DNA from: Bog-473 sp963706555
Lineage (GTDB): Bacteria; Actinomycetota; Acidimicrobiia; Acidimicrobiales; RAAP-2
Direction of reading: 5' to 3'
Length of the DNA: 64,000 bases
Assembly (NCBI GenBank): GCA_963706555.1
Contig: OY970164.1
Location: forward strand, 3,038,001-3,102,000
Positions within the stretch are counted from its first letter, which is position 1, and the number at the start of each line of letters is the position of its first letter. The translations under genes were made by a program, and so were the position numbers. Below the pieces are notes generated by a model. The model saw only the letters and a list, made by a program, of their open reading frames with translations, searched no databases and was not told where the DNA came from. This document shows, in pieces, positions 1-7,595 of the stretch.

Positions 1-1310
1 AGCCTGCCCCGTACGGCCTTGATCATTCCGGTTAACGCGAGTTCGCGGATGCCCCACGCCGTCTCCTCTGCGTCGAGGTCGAGTTGGGCCCCGAGCCGAG
101 CGCAGGCCGCAAATGCGGCGTCCGGGTCCAGCGCGAAGTCTCCCCCCAAGAAGCGCGTCGGATCGATGTAGCCCAGCACGACGAGTGCGTCGGTCACGGT
201 GGCCTGGTCGCCACCGCGCTGGTAGCAGGCCGGCCCCGGAACAGCTCCGGCCGAGCGCGGGCCCACCCGGAGCATGCCGCGTGCATCGACCCAGCCCAAT
301 GAGCCACCGCCGGCGCCGATCGATTCGACGTCAACGAGCGAGAGCGCGGTCCAGACACCCATCATTTCGCCCCGGGTTCGTCGCGCCGGCTCCCCGTCGT
401 CGATAACGGAGACGTCGAAGGAGGTGCCCCCCATGTCGGCGGTGACGATGTGGGGGGCCTGGGTCACGTTGCTCATGGCGACGGCGGCGGCGACGCCGGC
501 AGCCGGGCCCGACATGGCCAGGCCGAGGGGCCGGCGGCGTGCCTCTCCGACCGTGATCGATCCACCGCCCGAGTGCACGAGGAGGAGCGGGCTCTGCAGT
601 CCCCGACGGGTGAGCTCTTCTTCGAGCTCTTCGATCCCTCCGAATGCGCCGGAGACATAGGCGTTCAGAACCGCGAATGTCGTGCGCTCGTACTCGCGGA
701 TCGCCGGGTGCAGGACGGCGCCCGAGACCACGGGCAGGTCGGGATAGATCTCGGCGATGGCGGCTACCGCCTGGTCCTCGTGGGTCCGGTTGGCAAAGGA
801 CCAGACGAAGGAGACGGCGATGGCCTCGACGCCCTCCTCTTCGACGAGCCGACGGACCGCTGCTTTGACCTGGTCAAGGTCGATGGGGACGACGATCTCG
901 CCGTTGCGGTCGATCCGCTCTTCGATCGCGGCAATGGTGCGGTGCTCCAAGATGTTCGGGGTCGAGAGCCATCCGTCCTCGTCGACGATCCTCGTGCCTT
1001 GGGCGATGGGGATCATCTCTTCGAATCCGCTCGTGGCCAGCAGGCCGACGAGCCGGCCGGTGCGCGACGCCAGCGTGTTGGTCACCGCCGTCGTGCCGAG
1101 CCCGAATCGGCTCACCTTGGGCAGGAGCTCGTCGAGGGTGGTGCCGCTACGCCGTGCTGCCAGCTCCGCTGCCGCCAACACGCCCAGACCGATCTCCCCG
1201 GTTGTCGTGGGCGCCTTGGCCCGCCACGTCCGGGTCCCATCTGTGAGCACGCAGTCGGTGAAGGTGCCGCCGACATCGATGCCGATGCAGGTGCGAACGA
1301 CGTCAGCCAT
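1..1310 (-). CDS. Hydantoinase A / 5-oxoprolinase-like ATPase, 3' end cut by window edge
   Basis: The reading frame is open from ATG at 1310 to the window edge, about 436 codons. The N-terminus has the actin/hexokinase-fold phosphate loop GIDVGGTFTD (residues 9-18). A second nucleotide-binding motif, ADMGGTSFDVSV, lies near residue 300. Both are typical of the hydantoinase A / N-methylhydantoinase / acetone carboxylase beta family, which couples ATP hydrolysis to opening or carboxylating cyclic amides or ketones. Family members run to about 650-700 residues, so roughly a third is missing. The usual hydantoinase B partner would lie beyond the left edge. The gene is divergent from the GntR regulator at 1527, which may control it. 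The substrate cannot be told from sequence. Confidence 0.9.
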   Translation of the reverse strand, partial: MADVVRTCIGIDVGGTFTDCVLTDGTRTWRAKAPTTTGEIGLGVLAAAELAARRSGTTLDELLPKVSRFGLGTTAVTNTLASRTGRLVGLLATSGFEEMIPIAQGTRIVDEDGWLSTPNILEHRTIAAIEERIDRNGEIVVPIDLDQVKAAVRRLVEEEGVEAIAVSFVWSFANRTHEDQAVAAIAEIYPDLPVVSGAVLHPAIREYERTTFAVLNAYVSGAFGGIEELEEELTRRGLQSPLLLVHSGGGSITVGEARRRPLGLAMSGPAAGVAAAVAMSNVTQAPHIVTADMGGTSFDVSVIDDGEPARRTRGEMMGVWTALSLVDVESIGAGGGSLGWVDARGMLRVGPRSAGAVPGPACYQRGGDQATVTDALVVLGYIDPTRFLGGDFALDPDAAFAACARLGAQLDLDAEETAWGIRELALTGMIKAVRGR

Positions 1311-1526
1311 GTGCCCTCCCTGTCAGCTGCTGAACCTCTCCAACATAACAAAGTATGAACACACGGAGCCGAGCGAGCAAGGCGGGTGAGGGGGGTCGTC
1401 CGTGCCCTACGGCGGGCCGGATGCCTCGGCCGACGAGGCCCGGAGCTGGGGCGCCATCCGGTCATAAGGGCAGGTCCGGGGCGGGAAAGGGCGCCCCGAT
1501 GATGGATCACATCCGAGGGATCGTTC
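1311..1526. promoter_or_regulatory. Divergent intergenic region between hydantoinase A and GntR gene
   Basis: This 216-bp gap separates two divergent genes and should hold both promoters. It has an AT-richer patch at about 1345-1362 close to the hydantoinase start. A purine-rich stretch (GAGGGA, 1515-1520) sits 9 bases before the ATG at 1530 and could be the ribosome site of the GntR gene. No clear operator palindrome was found. Confidence 0.35.
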
Positions 1527-2372
1527 TTGATGATGTGTAAGATTGCTCTCGTGACTGCCGCCCTCAGCTATCGAGCCGACCAGAATGGCGACGGCGTGGG
1601 CCGTCGACAGCTGAGCCAGCCCAGGATCGCCGAGATGATCGCCGACTCCCTGCGGCGCCGGATTCTGGCCGGCGAGCTCAACGACGGCGATGTGCTGCCG
1701 AAGGTGGACGATCTCCTTCTCGAGTTCCCGGTGAGCAAACCCTCGATCCGAGAGGCCATGCGTATCCTCGAGACCGAAGGGCTGCTCTCAGTCCGTCGCG
1801 GCAACGTCGGCGGTGCGGTGATCCACACGCCGAAGGCCAAGGTGGCGGCCTACATGCTGGGTATGGTCCTGCAGGCGCAGGACACCCCGCTGGAGGATCT
1901 GGCCGCGGCGCTCTCGGATTGCGAGCCGGCATGCGCCGCCAAGGCGGCCGAGCTCAGCCTGCACGACAAGAGCCTCGTGGCCACGCTGACCAAGCTCAAC
2001 GAGGAGCTCGAGGCGGAGCTCGCCGACGGTCCCGCCTTTACCCGTCTCGCTCGTCGCTTTCACGACGCCGTGGTCCAGGGGTGCGGCAACGCCACCCTGG
2101 CGTTGGTTGCGGGATCACTCGAGACCCTGTGGTCGAATCACGAGTCGAACTGGGCCGAGACGACGAATGCCCATGGCGAGTACCCGAACCTGCCGGCGCG
2201 AAAGAGCGTCTTGCGCACTCACGTGAAGATCACCGAGGCGATCGAGGAGGGCGATGCGGCGAGGGCCCGTCACCTGGTCGCCCAGCATCTGCAGGAGTCC
2301 CAGCGCTACGTCCTCTCACAAGGGGGGAAGCAGCGCATCACGGTGGAAGGCTTGTCGAAGGCTCCCTGGTAG
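1527..2372 (+). CDS. GntR-family (FadR/FCD subfamily) transcriptional regulator
   Basis: This 281-residue protein has an N-terminal winged helix-turn-helix at about residues 30-95, with the family pattern (IADSLRRRILAGEL, then SKPSIREAMRILETEGL and VRRGNVGGA). A C-terminal all-helical FCD ligand-binding domain follows, with a metal/ligand-type histidine region (FHDAV, later LRTHVKITEAI). FadR/FCD proteins bind acyl-CoAs or organic acids and usually repress a neighbouring catabolic operon. The divergent hydantoinase gene is the obvious candidate target. The start is uncertain: TTG 1527, ATG 1530 or GTG 1551 are all in frame. ATG 1530 has the best upstream purine run. The 3' end overlaps the ACAD remnant on the other strand. 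Confidence 0.88.
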   Translation: MMMCKIALVTAALSYRADQNGDGVGRRQLSQPRIAEMIADSLRRRILAGELNDGDVLPKVDDLLLEFPVSKPSIREAMRILETEGLLSVRRGNVGGAVIHTPKAKVAAYMLGMVLQAQDTPLEDLAAALSDCEPACAAKAAELSLHDKSLVATLTKLNEELEAELADGPAFTRLARRFHDAVVQGCGNATLALVAGSLETLWSNHESNWAETTNAHGEYPNLPARKSVLRTHVKITEAIEEGDAARARHLVAQHLQESQRYVLSQGGKQRITVEGLSKAPW

Positions 2373-2719
2373 GGCTGATTCGGAGCCCGATGTGGGGCGC
2401 CAGGTGCAGCGCATGCTCGACTGGTGTGCCGAGGAGCTGCCGATCGGTGGTCACCGGTCGGAGGTACAGGTGGAGATCGTGCTCCCAAGTCACGCCGATG
2501 CTGCCATGCATCTGGCTGCAGCCCTGGACGATGTCCGGGGGCTTGCGCCCCACGTAGAGCTTGGCCGAGCTCACCAGCTGCGCCGCGGCCGGGGACTCCT
2601 CGGCGACTGCTGCCACCGCACCCTCGACCGCCGCGTGCGACGCCTCGAACTCTTTGGGGGAAGCTGGCCGAAAGCCACTGGCGGAGCTGTGTGCGGAAGG
2701 ACGCGATGTCCTGCGACAT
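2338..2719 (-). pseudogene. Acyl-CoA dehydrogenase remnant with internal deletion
   Basis: Two pieces of an ACAD lie in different frames of the minus strand. From ATG 2719 there are about 20 residues resembling an ACAD N-terminus (MSQDIASFRTQLRQWLSAS). Directly after, from about 2660 to 2338, comes the last roughly 100 residues of an ACAD, with AKLYVGRKPPDIVQGCSQMHG, IGVTWEHDLHLYLRP and the closing LLGTPVEH segment. The approximately 270 residues between (FAD and acyl-binding core) are missing and the frames do not join. This is a deletion relic and cannot be catalytic. Its 3' end overlaps the GntR gene by 35 bp. Confidence 0.75.
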
Positions 2720-2758
2720 CTGAGACCTCGGCTCGGTGAGACGGACGGGCAAAGTGGT

Positions 2759-2767
2759 AATCTTAGA
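2759..2767. promoter_or_regulatory. Possible operator AATCTTAGA upstream of mycofactocin-type SDR
   Basis: A short AT-rich near-palindrome (TCT-T-AGA) lies in otherwise G+C-rich DNA, 162 bp before the SDR start and between it and the ACAD remnant. A very similar core, ATCTAAGAT, occurs at 7428-7436 before the Rieske gene. The similarity suggests a shared site, but it is short and could be chance. Confidence 0.25.
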
Positions 2768-2789
2768 CAACAAGACGGGGGGTCTGACG

Positions 2790-2924
2790 TTGGCCAGAAT
2801 CGAGCTGTCCGCGGCGTGGCGCGCCGGCATCGGGCACGTGCAGTGGCGCGTTCGGGGGATCGGCGACACCGTGCTCTCGCTGTCCGACGGGATCTCCACG
2901 AGGAACGCGTTGGCGGCACGATGA
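2790..2924 (+). CDS. Possible 44-residue leader ORF overlapping the SDR start
   Basis: A TTG at 2790 is preceded by a G-rich Shine-Dalgarno-like run (2777-2782). It opens a 44-codon frame whose TGA (2922-2924) overlaps the ATG of the next gene at 2921 in the ATGA arrangement. The peptide has no family I recognise, no clear membrane segment and no cysteines. It may be a translationally coupled leader or a chance open frame in the 5' untranslated region. The frame is open upstream to GTG 2736. Confidence 0.25.
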   Translation: MARIELSAAWRAGIGHVQWRVRGIGDTVLSLSDGISTRNALAAR

Positions 2925-3772
2925 GCGCGACAGACTCAGGTGGGAGGCTCCGGGGCAAGGTGGCGATCATCACCGGGGCGGCACGGGGGCAGGGCCGTTC
3001 CCACGCAGTGCGCCTGGCCGAAGAGGGCGCCGACATCATCGCCGTGGACATCTGCGCACAGATCGACTCGGTCGCGTATCCCATGGCGACGCCCGAGGAT
3101 CTGCAGGAGACCGTGCGGTTGGTGGAGGATCTCGACCGCAGGATCGTCGCGCACCAGGCCGATGTGCGCGACGGCGCAGCGTTGCAACGCATCAGCGCCG
3201 AGGCTTTGGCGGAATTCGGGCATATCGACATCGTCGTCGGCAACCAGGGGATCTTCTCGGCGGCCGCACTCACGTGGGAGCTCTCCGACGCCCAGTGGCA
3301 TGACACGCTCGACGTGAATCTCACCGGATATTTCGAATTGGTCCGGGCCGTCGTCCCGGCCATGATCGAGGCCGGACGGGGCGGCTCCATCATCTTCACC
3401 AGTTCGCTGCTCGGCACCAAGGGTGCGTGGCACATGTCGCACTACGCCGCGGCGAAGCACGGTGTGCTCGGGCTCATGCAGTGCCTGGCCCACGAGCTGG
3501 CCCCGCACATGATCCGGGTGAACACCATCAATCCGACGATGGTGTTCACTCCGATGATCGACAACGAGTCGGCATTCCGCCTCTTCCGCCCCGACCTCGA
3601 GGAGCCCACGCTCGAGGACTTCGCCGTCCCCTCGCAGGCCGGCAACCTGCTCCCGATCCCTTGGGTCGATGCGGTCGACATTTCGAACGCAGTCGTCTGG
3701 CTCGCCTCCGACGAGGCCCGCTACGTCACCGGGGTTGCGCTTCCGATCGACGCCGGCGCGGGCGCCAAGTAA
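2921..3772 (+). CDS. Mycofactocin-coupled SDR family oxidoreductase
   Basis: This is a 283-residue Rossmann short-chain dehydrogenase. The nucleotide loop reads TGAARGQGRSHAV (about residues 18-30). After strand 2 there is a long insertion containing the block YPMATPEDLQETVRLV, characteristic of the carveol dehydrogenase / mycofactocin-dependent subfamily, in which NAD stays bound and electrons go to the peptide cofactor mycofactocin. The catalytic SxnYxxxK reads SSLLGTKGAWHMSHYAAAK. The C-terminus has the subfamily ending LPIPWVDAVDISNAVVWLASDEARYVTG. Likely role: oxidation of a hydrophobic secondary alcohol. No mycofactocin biosynthesis genes are in the window. ATG 2921 was chosen because homologous sequence begins just after it. 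Confidence 0.9.
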   Translation: MSATDSGGRLRGKVAIITGAARGQGRSHAVRLAEEGADIIAVDICAQIDSVAYPMATPEDLQETVRLVEDLDRRIVAHQADVRDGAALQRISAEALAEFGHIDIVVGNQGIFSAAALTWELSDAQWHDTLDVNLTGYFELVRAVVPAMIEAGRGGSIIFTSSLLGTKGAWHMSHYAAAKHGVLGLMQCLAHELAPHMIRVNTINPTMVFTPMIDNESAFRLFRPDLEEPTLEDFAVPSQAGNLLPIPWVDAVDISNAVVWLASDEARYVTGVALPIDAGAGAK

Positions 3773-3830
3773 CCGCCGTGGCCCTTGCTTGCTACGTTTG
3801 GGTCAGCCACCACGCATTGGGGGAGAAGAG

Positions 3831-5027
3831 ATGCCCGCAGCGAATCTGATAATCGACTCCGACAGTCATGTGACCGAGCCGGCCGATGTCTGGACGGCCC
3901 GGGTTCCCAAGAAGTACCTCGATGACGTGCCCCACGTCGAGCGGATCGAAGGCGCCGACATCTGGGTACTGCAGAACAAACGCCTCGGCTCCGTCGGGAC
4001 CTCCGCACCGGCGGGTTGGCCGACTTTCCCCCAGAACTACCCGCCAACGTACGCCGACTGTCACCCCGCCGCCTCGAATGCGGCGGCGCGGCTGTCCTAC
4101 ATGGATGAGGCCGGAATCTGGGCCCAGGTGCTCTACCCCAACGTCGGGGGTTTCGGCAGCGAGAACTTCCTCTCCATGGACGACGATGAGCTCAAGCTCT
4201 TGAGCGTGCGGGCATACAACGACTTTTTGCTGGAGTGGTGTGGGGCGGATACTCGGCGGCTCCTCGCTGTGCTCGCCACGCCGTTCTGGGACGTGGAGGC
4301 CACTGTGCGCGAGGTCTTGCGCTGCGCCGCCGCCGGGGCCCGCGGGATTCTGTTCACGGGAGAGCCGCAGCGCTACGGGCTTCCGGTCCTGGGAAGTCGC
4401 CACTGGGATCCCCTTTGGGCCGTTGCACTCGAAACGGGTCTACCAATTCATTTCCACATCGGCAATGCCGGCGATCTTCCGAGCATCATGACGCCGGAGC
4501 GCTACGAGACACACGGCATCGCGGGCGCGCAGGCCTACGGTGCGGTCGACCTCTTCATGAAGAACGGCGTCCAATGCGCCGACCTGATCACGTGCGGCAT
4601 GTTGCCGCGGTGGCCCGGTCTCAAGTTCGTGTCAGTCGAGAGTGGAATGGGCTGGTTGCCTTTCGTCCTCGAAGCTGCGGACTACAGCTGGCTCGGCGCA
4701 TTCCGACCGGGACGCGAGAGGACGGCCGAAGACGTTCTGCCTTCCGAACTTTTTCGCGAGCACGTCTATGTGACGTACTGGTTCGAGCAGTTGGCCCCCC
4801 GGTACTTCCTCGATCTCATCCCGGTGGACAACGTCCTCTTCGAAACGGATTTTCCCCACACGACGTGCCTGTTCGGGGATATCGACAAGACGATCGCGGC
4901 CAACCTCGGCCACGTCGCCGAGGACGTGCGGCGCAAAATCCTCTGGGAGAACTCGGCGAAGCTCTACGGGATCGACCCTCCGCCGGAGAGCTGGCCGGCT
5001 TCGTCGACCAGGGTCGAGGCGACATAG
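3831..5027 (+). CDS. Amidohydrolase 2 family metal-dependent hydrolase/decarboxylase
   Basis: This 398-residue TIM-barrel protein opens with the family start IIDSDSHVTEPADVW (about residues 5-19). The DxH of the metal site is replaced by DSH, as is usual in the actinobacterial amidohydrolase 2 group. Further motifs are PIHFHIGNAG in mid-barrel and the ending NVLFETDFPHTTC, whose Asp is the expected catalytic/metal residue. The family includes ACMSD-like decarboxylases and ring-opening hydrolases, and members recur in steroid and aromatic catabolic clusters. ATG 3831 has a strong ribosome site (GGGGGAGAAGAG). A possible -10 TACGTT lies about 33 bp upstream. It follows the mycofactocin-type SDR by 58 bp, possibly in one transcript. 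Confidence 0.85.
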   Translation: MPAANLIIDSDSHVTEPADVWTARVPKKYLDDVPHVERIEGADIWVLQNKRLGSVGTSAPAGWPTFPQNYPPTYADCHPAASNAAARLSYMDEAGIWAQVLYPNVGGFGSENFLSMDDDELKLLSVRAYNDFLLEWCGADTRRLLAVLATPFWDVEATVREVLRCAAAGARGILFTGEPQRYGLPVLGSRHWDPLWAVALETGLPIHFHIGNAGDLPSIMTPERYETHGIAGAQAYGAVDLFMKNGVQCADLITCGMLPRWPGLKFVSVESGMGWLPFVLEAADYSWLGAFRPGRERTAEDVLPSELFREHVYVTYWFEQLAPRYFLDLIPVDNVLFETDFPHTTCLFGDIDKTIAANLGHVAEDVRRKILWENSAKLYGIDPPPESWPASSTRVEAT

Positions 5028-5101
5028 CCGACCATGTCGACAGGGCCGACAGGGCCGACAGGATCGACAGGGTCGACAGGATCGAGGCGACATAGCCGAC
5101 C
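5014..5101. repeat. 9-bp tandem repeat and flanking 20-bp direct repeat spanning a stop codon
   Basis: Five copies of a 9-bp unit of the form (g/a)(t/c)CGACAGG run from 5036 to 5080. They are flanked by two identical 20-bp copies of TCGAGGCGACATAGCCGACC at 5014-5033 and 5082-5101. The first contains the TAG stop (5025-5027) of the amidohydrolase. Degenerate GTCGACAGG-like units continue to about 5180. This fills most of the gap between two convergent genes and looks like slippage-generated DNA. Confidence 0.85.
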
Positions 5102-5225
5102 GGGGTCGAGAGTCTGTGGTCGACAGGGTCGAGGGGACACAGTCGATCGGTCGAGGTGACCTAGTCGACAGGGCCCAGGGTTCCGTTCGAGCAAGGCCCG
5201 CGGGCCTCTTCGGCGCCGCTGAGGT

Positions 5226-6002
5226 TTAATCGACCAGGGCCGGGAGATGCGAGGTGAACCCGCCGTCCACCGTGATGACTTCGCCGGTGATGAACGAGGC
5301 GTCGTCGGAGAAGAGGAAGGACACGACCTCGGCCACATCGGTCGTCCGGCCAAGGCGTGCGAGCGCGTTGTGCTCCTCGAGGTACGCCAGCATCTCGGGC
5401 TTCACGTTGCGCTCGGCGGCTTCGGTGAGGATCATGCCCAGCGCGATGGCGTTGCAGCGGATGTTCTGCTTTCCGTAGGCGTTGGCCACGTGGCGCGTCA
5501 GCCCGTGCAGCGCAGCCTTCGAGACTCCGTAGGCCACCCGGATCCTTTCAGCCTTCAGCCCGGCGGCGGACGACGTGTTCACGATGCTGCCACCGCCCCG
5601 CTTCAACATTTCGGGGATCGCGTACTTGCACCCGAAGAACGGCCCGCGCAAGTTGATCGCCATCGTCTCGTCCCACACCTCGGTGCTGACATTGACGACG
5701 TCGTGATCCGAGTGCATCTTGGTGGCCGCCGCGTTGTTGTGGAGCGCATCGAGCCCGCCGAACTCGGAGACCGCGGCGTCCACCATCGCCTTGACCTGTT
5801 CTTCATCGGCGACGTCGACCCCAACCGCGATGGCACTCCCTCCGTGCGCGCGGATGTCGGCTGCGACGTCCTCGGCCCCAGCCAGAGAATGGCCGGCGAC
5901 CACCACCGACGCACCGTGCCGGGCCAATGTCTCGCACGTCGTCTTGCCGATCCCAGATGCCGCTCCGGTGACGATCGCCACTTTTCCAGTCAGATCCGGC
6001 AT
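5226..6002 (-). CDS. SDR family NAD(P)-dependent oxidoreductase
   Basis: This is a 258-residue classical SDR. The glycine-rich loop is TGAASGIGKTT (about residues 12-22). The NNAG motif is present as NNAA (HNNAAATK). The catalytic Ser-Tyr-Lys set reads NTSSAAGL and YGVSKAALHGL. The C-terminus ends FITGEVITVDGGFTSH, typical of FabG-like dehydrogenases. It likely interconverts a hydroxy and keto group in a catabolic intermediate. It is divergent from the ACAD at 6233. A perfect palindrome (6038-6051) sits 36 bp before its start. The 3' end meets the 9-bp repeat region that separates it from the convergent amidohydrolase. Confidence 0.88.
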   Translation of the reverse strand: MPDLTGKVAIVTGAASGIGKTTCETLARHGASVVVAGHSLAGAEDVAADIRAHGGSAIAVGVDVADEEQVKAMVDAAVSEFGGLDALHNNAAATKMHSDHDVVNVSTEVWDETMAINLRGPFFGCKYAIPEMLKRGGGSIVNTSSAAGLKAERIRVAYGVSKAALHGLTRHVANAYGKQNIRCNAIALGMILTEAAERNVKPEMLAYLEEHNALARLGRTTDVAEVVSFLFSDDASFITGEVITVDGGFTSHLPALVD

Positions 6003-6037
6003 CCAAACCCCCCCGTCGTGAGAACAGTGCGACTATA

Positions 6038-6051
6038 AACTTTAGAAAGTT
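6038..6051. promoter_or_regulatory. Perfect palindrome AACTTTAGAAAGTT in divergent promoter
   Basis: Six-base arms AACTTT and AAAGTT flank AG. The site is unusually AT-rich for the region and lies between the minus-strand SDR (start 6002) and the plus-strand ACAD (start 6233). It has the size of a TetR- or FadR-type operator. No regulator gene is adjacent, so the binding protein is unknown. Confidence 0.4.
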
Positions 6052-6175
6052 GGAAGGCCAGTGAGGGGAGCCGCAGGGGTATGCCGATGAAGACGGGGCG
6101 ATCGCTGGTGCGGTCTGCGTCCGGGTGACGATGCAGCTAGAACTGCGCTCACGGAGCTGTGCTGACGACGCGCTC

Positions 6176-6235
6176 ATGGACCTTTGCTGATGGGCGTGAG
6201 CTGATGGACCTGCGCCGAATAGGCGTGAGCTGATG
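6176..6235 (+). promoter_or_regulatory. Chain of TGATG-linked micro-ORFs and tandem repeat leading into ACAD
   Basis: Three tiny ORFs run nose to tail into the ACAD start. ATG 6176 encodes MDLC with TGA at 6188-6190. ATG 6190 encodes MGVS with TGA at 6202-6204. ATG 6204 encodes MDLRRIGVS with TGA at 6231-6233. The ACAD ATG is at 6233. Each stop and start share one base (TGATG). The sequence GCGTGAGCTGATGGACCTGCGC is present twice, 29 bp apart, so the ACAD's own first codons are duplicated upstream. No good Shine-Dalgarno lies just before 6233. The layout suggests termination-reinitiation, or it is a repeat that happens to contain ATG. Confidence 0.5.
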
Positions 6236-7420
6236 GACCTGCGCGAATCCGAGGACGTCATTGCCTATCGGGCTGAAGCATCAGTCTGGCTAGAGGCACA
6301 CGCCCCGGCGAAGGGGGGTCCGGACGACTTCACCATTGGGCGTGGCCTGGCCTTTGTCGAGGGGTGCCGGCGTTGGCAGGCCACGCTCTTCGAAGGCGGC
6401 TGGGCCGGGATCTCCTGGCCGGTCGAATTCGGCGGCCAAGGGCGCTCCGCCCTGTTCGACCTGGCTTTCCGGATCCAGCAGACGCGTTTCGGGGTTTCCG
6501 GCGCCGCCTTCGACGTGGGTATCGGCATGGTCGGTCCCACGCTGATGGCGCACGGCACGACGGCGCAGAAGGAACGTCACCTGCCCTCGTTGTTGCGCGG
6601 GCAGGAAGTGTGGTGCCAGATGTTCAGCGAGCCGGGGGCGGGGTCCGACCTCGCGGGTCTGTCGACCGCGGCCCGGCGCAGGGCAGGCGGTTGGACCATC
6701 AACGGGCAGAAGGTCTGGACGTCCTACGCCAGGTTCGCCGATTACGCGATTCTCCTGGCCCGGTCGGACCCCGAACGGCCCAAACACCACGGGCTCACCT
6801 GTTTCGTCCTCGACATGCGCAGGCCGGGCATCGAGATCAGCCCTATCCGTCAGATGAACGGCGCGGCCGAGTTCAACCAGGTGTTCCTCACCGACGTGGA
6901 GATTCCCGACGATGCGGTCATCGGTGAGGTCGACAACGGGTGGACGGTGGCGAACACCATGCTGGGCAGCGAACGCGGGCTGGCCGGTGACGAGTGGCCA
7001 GGCGTGCCCGAACTGATCGAGGTCGCCCGCAACCGGGGCGTGGCTGCTGACCCACTCGTGCGGCAGGACATCGCAGCCACCTTCGTCGGCCAGGAGATCC
7101 TGCGTTACTTGAACTTGCGGGTGCAGAGCCACCTTGGCCGGGGCGAGCCCGTGGGAGCGTTGGCCTCTATCGTCAACTTGTTCTTCGGCGACCACCTTCG
7201 CCGCGCCGCCAATGTCGGCGCCTCACTCGTCGGTCCCGCAGTCTTGAGCGCCGACCCGCAGATCGGGTTGGCCGGCCGCTGGCAGTTCCACTTGCTGACC
7301 GCGCCTTCCGTGCGCATCGCCAGTGGAACGGACCAGATACAGCGCAACATCCTCGGGGAACGTGCCCTCGGATTGCCCCGAGAACCGCGGCCCGAGCCGG
7401 TCCCGTCGACCTTGACCTAA
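6233..7420 (+). CDS. Acyl-CoA dehydrogenase family protein (FadE-like)
   Basis: This 395-residue flavoprotein belongs to the ACAD superfamily and introduces an alpha,beta double bond into an acyl-CoA. It opens MDLRESEDVIAYRAEASVWL, matching other actinobacterial ACADs, which supports ATG 6233. The acyl/FAD-binding middle has EVWCQMFSEPGAGSDLAGL (about residues 122-140) and the beta-domain segment GQKVWTSYA. The C-terminal helical domain ends IASGTDQIQRNILGERALGLP. It is a clear paralogue of the ACAD at 40509. It is divergent from an SDR and followed by a Rieske oxygenase 175 bp on. Expression may depend on the micro-ORF chain just upstream. The substrate is unknown. Confidence 0.9.
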   Translation: MDLRESEDVIAYRAEASVWLEAHAPAKGGPDDFTIGRGLAFVEGCRRWQATLFEGGWAGISWPVEFGGQGRSALFDLAFRIQQTRFGVSGAAFDVGIGMVGPTLMAHGTTAQKERHLPSLLRGQEVWCQMFSEPGAGSDLAGLSTAARRRAGGWTINGQKVWTSYARFADYAILLARSDPERPKHHGLTCFVLDMRRPGIEISPIRQMNGAAEFNQVFLTDVEIPDDAVIGEVDNGWTVANTMLGSERGLAGDEWPGVPELIEVARNRGVAADPLVRQDIAATFVGQEILRYLNLRVQSHLGRGEPVGALASIVNLFFGDHLRRAANVGASLVGPAVLSADPQIGLAGRWQFHLLTAPSVRIASGTDQIQRNILGERALGLPREPRPEPVPSTLT

Positions 7421-7595
7421 TGTTGCAATCTAAGATAAGACTGTCGCGTTCCACAGTGGCCGTGAACGGGGGATCAAAGGGTGGCCGAGCTGGGCACATC
7501 GCCACCGACATGCAGTTGCGGCACCCCTTCGGGTCTGCGCCGGCAGCCTGGAATCCCTACGTGAGCAACCTGTCGTCTACCGAATGGAGTCCGCT
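7421..7595. other. Intergenic region with possible operator ATCTAAGAT
   Basis: This 175-bp gap precedes the Rieske gene. The AT-rich palindrome ATCT-A-AGAT at 7428-7436 resembles the site at 2759-2767. It starts 7 bp after the ACAD stop, so the Rieske unit may have its own promoter here. I see no hairpin with a T-tract and no convincing small gene. Confidence 0.3.
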
